A stretch of DNA of 6,021 bases from positions 1 to 6,021 of the forward strand of contig JANRJF010000417.1 in NCBI GenBank assembly GCA_033764095.1. Direction: 5' to 3'. Positions 1 through 6,021 of this stretch are shown here, piece after piece. Both the position numbers and the translations under genes were made by a program. This stretch comes from JBDTMT01 sp033764095 (lineage in GTDB: Bacteria; Desulfobacterota; Binatia; HRBIN30; CADEER01). Position 1 is the first letter of the stretch. Each line of letters opens with the position of its first letter. The notes below the pieces were generated by a model. It did no database searches, was not told where the DNA came from, and worked only from the letters and a program-made list of their open reading frames with translations.

Positions 1-666
1 CTTCTGCAGCACGCCGCAGAACTCGTTGATGTACTTGGTGCGCTCGGCCTTCTTCTTCGCGACGTTGCGCTTCAGCTGGTAGTAGACCTCGGGGCGCAGG
101 TAGCGCAGCGCCGCGTCCTCCAGCTCGTTCTTCACCCACGAGACGCCGAGCCGGTGCGCGATCGGCGCATAGATGTCGAGCGTCTCCTGCGCGATGTCGC
201 GCTGCCGCTCGGCGCTCAGGTGCTGCAGGGTGCGCATGTTGTCGGTGCGGTCGGCGAGCTTGACCAGGATGACGCGGATGTCGCGCGCCATCGCCAGCAC
301 CATTTTGCGGAAGTTCTCGGCCTGCTTCTCCTCGCGGCTGGTGAAGTTGACCTGGCTGATCTTGGTGACGCCGTCGACCAGCGTGGCGATCTCGCTGCCG
401 AACTCGCGCTCGACCTCCTCCAGCGTGGTGAGCGTGTCCTCGACGGTGTCGTGCAGCAGGCCGGTGACGACGCTCGGCACGTCGAGCTTGAGGTCGGCGA
501 TCAGGCTGGCGACGCCGACCGGATGGATGAAGTAGGGATCACCCGACTGGCGCTTCTGGCCCTTGTGCACCTGCTTGGAGAAGTCGAAGGCGCGGCGGAT
601 CAGCGCCGCGTCGGCGCCGCTGTGGTAGGCGCGGACCTTGGTGACCAGGTCCTCGGCGGTGGTCAT
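1..666 (-). CDS. rel: RelA/SpoT family bifunctional (p)ppGpp synthetase/hydrolase, N-terminal part
   Basis: Makes and degrades the alarmone (p)ppGpp in the cytoplasm during the stringent response. Only the first 222 residues are in the window; the rest lies beyond the left edge. They cover the N-terminal HD hydrolase domain. H48 (FIHPV) and the H72-D73/E76-D77 pair (HDTVED) are metal-binding and catalytic positions of active SpoT/Rel hydrolases, and they are degenerate in monofunctional RelA, so hydrolase activity is expected. KLADRTDNMRTL (residues 136-147) is the downstream HD signature; the usual histidine before NMRTL is aspartate here. YAPIAHRLG (166-174) is also family-typical. The synthetase, TGS and ACT domains would follow outside the window. 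The start is the ATG at 666-664, which overlaps the TGA of the upstream kinase gene as ATGA, so translation is probably coupled. The family is secure; the choice between the names rel and spoT is convention. Confidence 0.95.
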   Translation of the reverse strand, partial: MTTAEDLVTKVRAYHSGADAALIRRAFDFSKQVHKGQKRQSGDPYFIHPVGVASLIADLKLDVPSVVTGLLHDTVEDTLTTLEEVEREFGSEIATLVDGVTKISQVNFTSREEKQAENFRKMVLAMARDIRVILVKLADRTDNMRTLQHLSAERQRDIAQETLDIYAPIAHRLGVSWVKNELEDAALRYLRPEVYYQLKRNVAKKKAERTKYINEFCGVLQK

Positions 667-1211
667 CGCGCCGCCCCGGCGCCGAAGCGCGCGCGCGCCG
701 CCGCTTCCAGCGTCGCCACCAGCTCTTCCGGGGTGCGCTCGTCGGTCGCCAGCACCAGGTCGTAGACCCCGTGGTCGGCGAGGTCGTAGCCGTAGATCGC
801 CTTGTAGCGGCCCGAATCGGAGCCGTGCCGCAGCCGGTTCTCCTCCAGGACCGCGCGCCAGTCGCTGCCCTCGCGCTGCGCGACGCGCTTGGCGCGCGTC
901 TCGTCGCTGGCGTCGAGCCACACCTTCAGCGCGTCGAGCTGGTTGTCGGCCGCCAGGTATCCGGCCAGCCGCCCTTCGAGCACCACGTCGCCCTGCTTGG
1001 CGCGCTCGGCCATGGCGGCGTCGAGCGCGCGGTCGACCGAATGGTCGCGCTCGCACAGCTCATTGAACTCGGCCAGCGACAGCCCGCGCCGGCGTGCCTC
1101 TTCCCGGTACAGATCGCCGGCATAGACGTGCGGCAGCCCAAGCCGGCCGGCCAGCTGCCTGGCCACCGTCGTCTTGCCGCTACCCGGCACGCCGGAGATC
1201 GTGATGAGCAT
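663..1211 (-). CDS. cmk: Cytidylate kinase, archaeal-type (P-loop NMP kinase)
   Basis: Probably phosphorylates CMP or dCMP with ATP in the cytoplasm (pyrimidine nucleotide salvage and supply). The 182-residue product has a Walker A loop, GVPGSGKT, at residues 7-14, directly after the first beta strand, so no earlier start is needed. A substrate-binding stretch AGDLYREEARRRGLSLAEF covers 31-49, LEGRLAGYL covers 78-86, a lid-like KRVAQREG lies at 108-115, and RYKAIYGYD at 135-143. This order and the length match the compact archaeal cytidylate kinase family rather than the longer (about 225-residue) bacterial Cmk, and it is not guanylate kinase. No good Shine-Dalgarno sequence precedes the ATG. 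Its stop overlaps the start of rel by 4 bases. Between it and yicC lies a 143-base gap with a palindrome. Family assignment is by motif recognition; substrate specificity is inferred, and a broader P-loop nucleotide kinase role remains possible. Confidence 0.82.
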   Translation of the reverse strand: MLITISGVPGSGKTTVARQLAGRLGLPHVYAGDLYREEARRRGLSLAEFNELCERDHSVDRALDAAMAERAKQGDVVLEGRLAGYLAADNQLDALKVWLDASDETRAKRVAQREGSDWRAVLEENRLRHGSDSGRYKAIYGYDLADHGVYDLVLATDERTPEELVATLEAAARARFGAGAAR

Positions 1212-1245
1212 GGGAACCGATATTAACGACGAGGGCCCGAAGAGT

Positions 1246-1345
1246 CACCACAGAGAACACAGATGACCACGGATGAACCCGGAGGCTTCGGCCTGAACGC
1301 CGGCCTGCGGATTCATCTGCGGTTCTCTGGGTTCATCTGTGGGGG
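1246..1345. repeat. Imperfect palindromic repeat, CACCACAGAGA type, yicC/cmk gap
   Basis: The 143-base gap 1212-1354 is mostly this element. The left arm (1246-1282) begins CACCACAGAGAACACAGATG. The right arm (about 1309-1345), read on the minus strand, begins CCCCACAGATGAACCCAGAG. The arms pair imperfectly, with small shifts, and the spacer contains GCC/GGC-rich sequence. The CACCACAGAGA core is shared with the much better preserved palindrome at 3424-3512, so this may be a decayed or divergent relative. It lies in the presumed transcript between yicC and the kinase gene. There is no T-run typical of an intrinsic terminator. Confidence 0.75.
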
Positions 1346-1354
1346 GCAGTCGGC

Positions 1355-2233
<879 letters not shown>

Positions 2234-2236
2234 GGA

Positions 2237-2242
2237 ACCTCC
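2237..2242 (-). promoter_or_regulatory. Ribosome binding site of yicC
   Basis: On the minus strand this reads GGAGGT, three bases before the ATG at 2233. It is the only strong Shine-Dalgarno match upstream of a start in the window, and it fixes the yicC start. It lies just outside the neighbouring palindromic array. Confidence 0.75.
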
Positions 2243-2247
2243 GAAAA

Positions 2248-2420
2248 AGCTGTCAGCTATCAGCTGTCAGCCCTCAGCCGGAAGAGGCAGCGAGGACCAG
2301 CCGCAACATCTGCCGGCGGACGGGGATCACCTCCACCCGCGATCCTCCGGCTGAAAGCTGAAAGCTGATGGCTGAGAGCTGATGGCTGACAAGCTGACTA
2401 CTGACAGCTGATCGCTGACG
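2248..2420. repeat. AGCTGAT/GGCTGAC inverted and tandem repeat element, hldA/yicC gap
   Basis: Fills nearly all of the 188-base gap between hldA and yicC. The left arm (2248-2281) holds about four short units of the AGCTGTC/AGCTATC kind and ends CAGCCGG. The right arm (2347-2420) begins CCGGCTGAAAGCTGAAAGCT and carries about ten tandem units of 6-10 bases (AGCTGAT, GGCTGAC, AGCTGAC and variants). The arms are complementary, so the transcript could fold in several registers. The centre, 2282-2346, is GC-rich unrelated sequence. The right arm ends 2 bases from the hldA stop codon (2422-2424). The unequal arms suggest unit gain by slippage. Confidence 0.85.
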
Positions 2421-2421
2421 G

Positions 2422-3411
2422 CTACTTCCTCACCACATCCGCCTTCAAGCGCTTCGCATCGACCGTCGCGGTGCCGACCTCGCCGACGACGATGCCGGCG
2501 GCGTGGTTGGCGAGGATCGCCGCCGTCTCCAGGCTGGCGCCGGCGCCGAGCGCCAGGGCGCAGGCGGCGACGACGGTGTCGCCGGCGCCGGTGACGTCGT
2601 AGACCTGCCGCGCGACGGTGGGGAAGTGCCGCGCCGGGCCGCGCCGCGCGAACAGCGACATGCCGTGCTCGCCGCGCGTGATCAGCACCGCCTCGGCCTG
2701 CCACCGCTCGAGCAGCGCCGCGCCGGCGCGCGCCAGGCTGGCGGCGTCGCGGATCTCGATGCCGGAGGCCTGGCTGGCCTCGTCGCGGTTCGGGGTCAGC
2801 AGGCTGGCGCCGCGATAGTGGGCGAAGTTGGCCTTCTTCGGATCGATCAGCAGCGGGAAGGGGCGGCGGGCGCGCATCGCCGCCAGCGCGTCGAGCAGCG
2901 CCGGCGTGATCAGCCCCTTGCCGTAGTCGGAGATCACCACCACGTCGGCGGCGTGCAGCTGCGCGAGCAGGAAGCCGCGCGCCCGCGCCGCCGCCGGACT
3001 GTCGCGCCGGCCCTCGTCCTCGCGGTCGAGCCGCACCACCTGCTGCTGGTGCGCGATGATGCGCGTCTTGCGCGTCGTCGCCGCGCCGCGGCTCTGCACC
3101 ACGCCGGCGGTGTCCGCCCCGATGCGCTCGAGCTCGTCGAGCAGCTCGCGCCCGGCGGCGTCGGCGCCGACCACGCCGCACGCCGTCACCTGCCCGCCCA
3201 GCGCGCGCAGGTTGTGCACGACGTTGGCGGCGCCGCCCAGCCGGCGGCTCTCCGCCGTCACCTGCACCACCGGCACCGGGGCCTCGGGCGAGATGCGCTC
3301 CACCTTGCCCCAGACGAAGTGGTCGAGCATCAGGTCGCCGGCGACCAGCACGCGCAGCCTGGGGAAGCGCGCAATCGCCGCGGCCACGCCAGGGACCTTA
3401 CTTGCCATCAT
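2422..3411 (-). CDS. hldA: D-glycero-beta-D-manno-heptose-7-phosphate kinase (RfaE1 domain only)
   Basis: A PfkB/ribokinase-family enzyme that phosphorylates D-glycero-D-manno-heptose 7-phosphate to the 1,7-bisphosphate, in the pathway to ADP-heptose for the LPS inner core. Numbered from the ATG at 3411 (329 residues): GDLMLD (25-30), SPEAPVPVV (41-49), GGAAN (59-63), DYGKG (162-166), DPKK (190-193), TPNRDE (206-211), TRGEHGMSL (245-253) and the PfkB signature GAGDT (275-279), with D278 the expected catalytic base. The order matches the N-terminal half of E. coli HldE. The C-terminal nucleotidyltransferase domain of HldE is absent, so this is the split form and a separate hldC is expected elsewhere. 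The reading frame extends to a GTG at 3432, but those 7 codons lie in the palindrome 3424-3512; an ATG at 3408 is also possible. No start has a clear ribosome binding site. The heptosyltransferase gene upstream fits the pathway. Confidence 0.93.
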   Translation of the reverse strand: MMASKVPGVAAAIARFPRLRVLVAGDLMLDHFVWGKVERISPEAPVPVVQVTAESRRLGGAANVVHNLRALGGQVTACGVVGADAAGRELLDELERIGADTAGVVQSRGAATTRKTRIIAHQQQVVRLDREDEGRRDSPAAARARGFLLAQLHAADVVVISDYGKGLITPALLDALAAMRARRPFPLLIDPKKANFAHYRGASLLTPNRDEASQASGIEIRDAASLARAGAALLERWQAEAVLITRGEHGMSLFARRGPARHFPTVARQVYDVTGAGDTVVAACALALGAGASLETAAILANHAAGIVVGEVGTATVDAKRLKADVVRK

Positions 3412-3423
3412 CGCATCCAAAGA

Positions 3424-3512
3424 CTTCACCACAGAGACACAGAGGCACGGAGACGCAGTTCAGCAGATCCATCTCTCTCCGATCTCCGTGCCTCTGTGCC
3501 TCTGTGGTGAAG
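3424..3512. repeat. Near-perfect palindrome, CACCACAGAGA type, heptosyltransferase/hldA gap
   Basis: The left arm, 3424-3453, begins CTTCACCACAGAGACACAGA. The right arm, 3483-3512, is its reverse complement with one mismatch in 30 bases. The loop is 29 bases (3454-3482). The element occupies most of the space between the heptosyltransferase stop (3520) and the hldA ATG (3411), and its left arm overlaps an in-frame GTG pair that could be mistaken for the hldA start. The transcript would form a very stable stem just upstream of hldA. No T-run follows, so it is not a classical terminator. Sequences of this kind recur in genomes of several environmental phyla, which I recall but cannot check here. 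Confidence 0.92.
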
Positions 3513-3519
3513 CTCTTGC

Positions 3520-4530
3520 TCATCGCGCCAAAGCCCGCTCGACGTGCGCCATCACCAGCTCCGGCGTGATCTGCTGCATGCAGAGATGGCCGATCGGGCA
3601 GCGCGGTAGATAGCACGGCGCGCAGGGCGCGTCGCCGCGCACCACCAGGTCGTCCCACCCCCAGGGGCCGGAGCGGCGCGGGCTGGTGGCGCCGAACAGT
3701 GCCACCACCGGCGTGCCGACCGCGGCGGCGATGTGCATCGGGCCGGTGTCGGGCCCGATCGCGACCGTGGCGCGCTCCATGATGGCGACGATCTCGCGCA
3801 ACTTGGTCTGTCCGACGGTGTTGACCAGCCGGCCGGCGCCGGCGCCGATCACCGCGTCGGCAAAGCCGACGTCGCCCTGGCCGCCGACCAGCGCGACGCC
3901 GAAGCCGCGCTCGCGCAACCGCCCGCACAGCGCCGCGGTGGCGGCCGGCATCCACTGGCGGCTGGTCCAGGTCGAGCCGACGTAGAGCACCGCGATCGGC
4001 GCCGCGCCGAGCGGCGCCAGCAGCGCCTGGGCGCGGGCGCGTTCCTCGGCGCTGGCGGCGAGGCCGAAGCTGATCGGCGCCGGCGGCACGCCGAGCAGAT
4101 CGGCGAAGCGCTGGAAGTGGGTCAGCTTGAGCGTGAAGGTGTCCACCGGCGCGATCGTCTCGGTGTTGAAGAACCAGTTGCCCTCGCGCGAGTTGCGCCA
4201 GTGAAACCCGACCCGGCGCGGCGCCCGCGACGCGAGGCTGGTGACGCCGCTCTTCAGATGGCGTTGCAGGTCGAGCGTCACCTGCGGGCGACTGTGGCGC
4301 ACGCGGCGCAGGAACTCGGCGAACGCGCGCCAGCCGCCGCCACGGCGGAACATGATCATCGCGTGCACGGCGGGATGCCCCTGCAGCAGCGGCGCGGCGG
4401 CGGGCTCGACCGCCCAGGTGACGCGTGTCGTCGGCCAGCCGGCGCGCAGGCGCTGGGCGAGCGGCATGCCGCAGACGACGTCGCCGATCGCGCCGAGCAG
4501 CACGATGAGCAGGCGATCGGGTGGCGTCAT
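3520..4530 (-). CDS. ADP-heptose:LPS heptosyltransferase, glycosyltransferase family 9
   Basis: A cytoplasmic, membrane-associated GT-B enzyme that should transfer heptose (or a related sugar) from its ADP-sugar to the LPS core. It has 336 residues, normal for WaaC/WaaF. The N-terminal strand and loop LLIVLLGAIGDVVCGMPL (7-24) is the acceptor-domain signature of the family. The C-terminal donor domain contains GPDTGPMHIAAAVGTPVVAL (259-278), including the D261 and H266 conserved in GT9. A cysteine cluster, C303-C306-C311-C317, in CAPCYLPRCPIGHLCM is common in WaaF-like members. The donor-phosphate lysine of WaaC appears to be replaced in SRQWMP (190-195). The start is the ATG at 4530, which overlaps the upstream gene's TGA as ATGA; the frame is open to 4791 but that would overlap the upstream gene heavily. 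WaaC versus WaaF versus another GT9 donor cannot be decided by eye. Next to hldA, it fits heptose core assembly. Confidence 0.9.
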   Translation of the reverse strand: MTPPDRLLIVLLGAIGDVVCGMPLAQRLRAGWPTTRVTWAVEPAAAPLLQGHPAVHAMIMFRRGGGWRAFAEFLRRVRHSRPQVTLDLQRHLKSGVTSLASRAPRRVGFHWRNSREGNWFFNTETIAPVDTFTLKLTHFQRFADLLGVPPAPISFGLAASAEERARAQALLAPLGAAPIAVLYVGSTWTSRQWMPAATAALCGRLRERGFGVALVGGQGDVGFADAVIGAGAGRLVNTVGQTKLREIVAIMERATVAIGPDTGPMHIAAAVGTPVVALFGATSPRRSGPWGWDDLVVRGDAPCAPCYLPRCPIGHLCMQQITPELVMAHVERALAR

Positions 4531-5465
4531 GCCGCCCGCCCCTGTCCATCCGCCGGCGGCACGGCGCGCCCGGCGAGCAGCCCGGCGAGCCCCACCAGCG
4601 CCTGGGCGGCGACGAGCGCGCCGGCGGCGCGGCGCGCCCAGAGCGGCCGTGCGGCGTCCCAGCTGGCACCGGCGAGCAGCGCGAAGAAGGGCGTGACGGC
4701 CATCGCCCAGCCGCCGGGCGGCGGCGCCAACAGCAGCGTCACCACCGCCGCTATCCACGCGCCGTCGCTGTAGCGGCGCTGCGGACGCCACGGCCGCAGC
4801 GCCGCCAGCAGCAGCGGCACCAGGGCGACTGGGGCGGCGCCGCCGCGCGGCGCGGCATCGGCCGGCGGCGCCGCCGCGAGTTGTACCGACGCCGGGCGCC
4901 GCGAGATGTCATCCACCTCGGGCAGGTGCGAGCAATGGCCGAAGACGCCGAGCAGCAGAGCCAGCGTTCCCCAGCCCGCCGCGGCCGCCACCAGCCCGGC
5001 CTGCAGCACGCGCCCGCGCCGCTCCCAGCGCTCGGCCGTCGCGGCGCGCCACAGCGCCAGCACCGCCGAGTAGGACAGCAGCGGCACGACGAGACTGTGG
5101 CTGCCGCCGAGCACCAGCGCCAGCAGGCCGGCGGCAGCGATCGCCAGCGCCCACTGCACGGTCGGGTCGAGCAGGCAGCGGCTCAGCGTGAAGGCAGCCA
5201 GCGTCCAGCCGGCGGCGGCGCCGATGCCGCCATCGCCAGCAATCAGCGGCGGGGCGAAGGCGGACAGTGCCACCGCCCCGACCGCCCCCGGCGCGCCGTA
5301 GACCAGCATACCCCAGCGCAGCACCACCGCCTGGACGACGAGGTAGGCGACGAGCGGCAGCGGCGCGGCACCGCGCGCGACGACGAGACAGGCGGCGCCT
5401 GCCACGATCAGGGCGGCGCCAGAAAGGTAGCCGGTGCGCTCGGTCATACTGCGTCGGTGGCTCAT
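4527..5465 (-). CDS. Multi-pass membrane protein, possibly a shortened GT39/ArnT-like (GT-C) protein
   Basis: An inner-membrane protein of unrecognised function, 312 residues from the ATG at 5465. An ATG at 5447 (MTERTGYL) and a TTG at 5480 are also possible, and none has a good ribosome binding site. I count about nine or ten hydrophobic segments, nearly end to end. The only long polar stretch (about residues 175-210) contains HCSHLPEVDD followed by an Ala/Pro-rich run. The layout resembles the middle and end of GT39/PMT-type glycosyltransferases: a GAVGAVALSAFAPPLIA helix, a lysine-less GGSHSLVVPLL segment, and a C-terminal GGWAMAVTPFFALLAG in the place of the usual YLLPALPALALLAG. The catalytic acidic first loop of that family is not visible. 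The stop overlaps the heptosyltransferase start by 4 bases, so a role in LPS or glycan assembly is plausible by context. Coding is supported by the overlap and the coherent hydrophobicity pattern. Confidence 0.75.
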   Translation of the reverse strand: MSHRRSMTERTGYLSGAALIVAGAACLVVARGAAPLPLVAYLVVQAVVLRWGMLVYGAPGAVGAVALSAFAPPLIAGDGGIGAAAGWTLAAFTLSRCLLDPTVQWALAIAAAGLLALVLGGSHSLVVPLLSYSAVLALWRAATAERWERRGRVLQAGLVAAAAGWGTLALLLGVFGHCSHLPEVDDISRRPASVQLAAAPPADAAPRGGAAPVALVPLLLAALRPWRPQRRYSDGAWIAAVVTLLLAPPPGGWAMAVTPFFALLAGASWDAARPLWARRAAGALVAAQALVGLAGLLAGRAVPPADGQGRAA

Positions 5466-5486
5466 AGCGAATCGGCCCAATCACTT

Positions 5487-5565
5487 GTAGGGGCGCGCCG
5501 CGGCGCGCCCGGGCGTGCGCCGGCACGTGTCGCCCCGCACGCGGGCGGCCACGGCGCGCCCCTAC
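5487..5565. repeat. GTAGGGGCGCGCCG palindromic element in divergent intergenic region
   Basis: Perfect 14-base terminal inverted repeats (5487-5500 GTAGGGGCGCGCCG and its complement at 5552-5565) bound a 79-base, almost entirely G+C element. The inner arms also pair, less perfectly. It lies between the divergent membrane-protein gene and the plus-strand glycosyltransferase gene, in the space that should hold both promoters (5466-5598). Its sequence is unrelated to the other palindromes of the window. It may be a small non-autonomous mobile element or a REP-like repeat. Confidence 0.85.
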
Positions 5566-5581
5566 GAAGCGTGACGAGACC

Positions 5582-5590
5582 TGCTATCGT
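5582..5590 (+). promoter_or_regulatory. Possible extended -10 element for the plus-strand glycosyltransferase gene
   Basis: TGCTATCGT matches TG-N-TATNNT, an extended -10, and ends 8 bases before the ATG at 5599. Transcription would begin at or next to the start codon, giving a leaderless mRNA, which fits the lack of any Shine-Dalgarno sequence. No convincing -35 hexamer is visible; the expected site falls at the edge of the palindrome. This is a weak call. Confidence 0.25.
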
Positions 5591-5598
5591 CGCCTGCC

Positions 5599-6021
5599 AT
5601 GCGCATCAGCGGCTTCTCCTTCGTCCGCAACGCCGTCGACCTCTACTACCCGGTGGTCGAGTCGATCCGCTCCGGCCTGGCGCTGTGCGACGAGTTCGTC
5701 ATCGCCGCCGGCGATTCGACCGACGGCACCACCGAGCGGCTGCGCGACATGCAGGAGCCGCGCCTGCGCATCATCGACACGGTGTGGGACCAGAGCCAGT
5801 TCGTGAAGGGCGCCAGCAACGCGGTGCAGACCAACATCGCGCTCAACGCCTGCCAGGGCGACTGGTGCCTCTACCTGCAGGCCGACGAGGTGCTGCACGA
5901 GGAGGACGTGCCGGCGTTGCGCGCCCGGCTGGCCGCCTACCAGGACGATCCGCGCGTCGACGGCCTGCTGTTCGAGTACCTGCACTTCTACGCCGACTAC
6001 GATCACGTCGCCGACGCGCAC
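5599..6021 (+). CDS. Glycosyltransferase, family 2-like, N-terminal part
   Basis: A GT-A-fold nucleotide-sugar transferase, likely cytoplasmic; the first 141 residues are seen and the gene continues past the right edge in frame. MRISGFSFVRNAV opens the Rossmann-like domain, YYPVVESIRSGLALCDEFVI follows (16-35), then GDSTDGT (38-44), the nucleotide-binding turn of GT2-like enzymes. LYLQADEVLHEED (91-103) carries the acidic metal-binding DE motif, and VDGLLFEYLHFYADYDHV (119-136) is a block typical of a conserved subfamily I recognise. Donor and acceptor are unknown. The ATG at 5599 is chosen because it opens directly onto the conserved domain; no ribosome binding site precedes it. It is divergent from the LPS-related operon, so a role in surface polysaccharide or LPS outer-core synthesis is a contextual inference. 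Confidence 0.88.
   Translation, partial: MRISGFSFVRNAVDLYYPVVESIRSGLALCDEFVIAAGDSTDGTTERLRDMQEPRLRIIDTVWDQSQFVKGASNAVQTNIALNACQGDWCLYLQADEVLHEEDVPALRARLAAYQDDPRVDGLLFEYLHFYADYDHVADAH

Noticed and set aside
663..1211. Guanylate kinase, as expected after yicC
   Set aside because: The P-loop context (GVPGSGKTTVA) and the AGDLYREEARRRG and EGRLAGYL blocks fit archaeal-type cytidylate kinase, not the GPSGxGK pattern and GMP-binding residues of Gmk.
2248..2420. CRISPR array
   Set aside because: Units are 6-10 bases, contiguous, and inverted between arms; there are no long repeats with unique spacers and no cas genes.
3412..3432. Upstream GTG start for the heptose kinase
   Set aside because: The extra seven codons mostly come from the palindromic repeat and are not part of the conserved family N-terminus; kept only as an alternative.
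3424..3512. Intrinsic terminator
   Set aside because: The stem is very long with a 29-base loop and there is no T-run on either side, so a classical rho-independent terminator is not supported.
4531..4791. N-terminal extension of the heptosyltransferase reading frame
   Set aside because: It would overlap the membrane-protein gene by about 260 bases and adds an Arg/Ala-rich tail before a start that already matches the family.
5584..6021. Minus-strand open frame across the right edge
   Set aside because: It is antisense to the recognisable plus-strand glycosyltransferase and has no family features.

Overview
This is a GC-rich window from a Gram-negative bacterium with a heptose-containing lipopolysaccharide. 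Evidence for that is a heptose-7-phosphate kinase and a family 9 (GT9) heptosyltransferase next to the housekeeping genes yicC and rel/spoT. A bifunctional-type Rel, a stand-alone heptose kinase and abundant intergenic palindromes fit an environmental delta-proteobacterium-like lineage (Myxococcota, Desulfobacterota, Binatota or similar). That placement is inference; the window has no marker that fixes the phylum.

Six genes run leftward on the minus strand. In transcription order they are: a multi-pass membrane protein (4527-5465), a GT9 heptosyltransferase (3520-4530), the heptose kinase hldA/rfaE1 (2422-3411), the YicC endoribonuclease family protein (1355-2233), an archaeal-type cytidylate kinase (663-1211), and the N-terminal 222 residues of a RelA/SpoT (p)ppGpp enzyme (1-666, running off the left edge). 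A seventh gene, a family 2-like glycosyltransferase (5599-6021, running off the right edge), is divergent on the plus strand.

The genes form two functional groups: envelope sugar assembly on the right and RNA, nucleotide and stringent-response housekeeping on the left. Two junctions are tight 4-base ATGA overlaps (membrane protein/heptosyltransferase and cytidylate kinase/rel), which suggests translational coupling. Every other junction carries a palindromic repeat: 1246-1345, 2248-2420, 3424-3512 and 5487-5565. They belong to at least three sequence types. The 3424-3512 element has 30-bp arms with one mismatch and abuts the hldA start.

The most notable points are that all four true intergenic gaps hold palindromic elements; that a cytidylate kinase of the archaeal type sits between yicC and rel, where many proteobacteria have gmk and rpoZ; and that the membrane protein looks like a shortened GT-C (GT39/ArnT-like) protein without its catalytic first loop. 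I found no new defence or other novel multigene system, and no rRNA, tRNA, CRISPR array, integrase or transposase.
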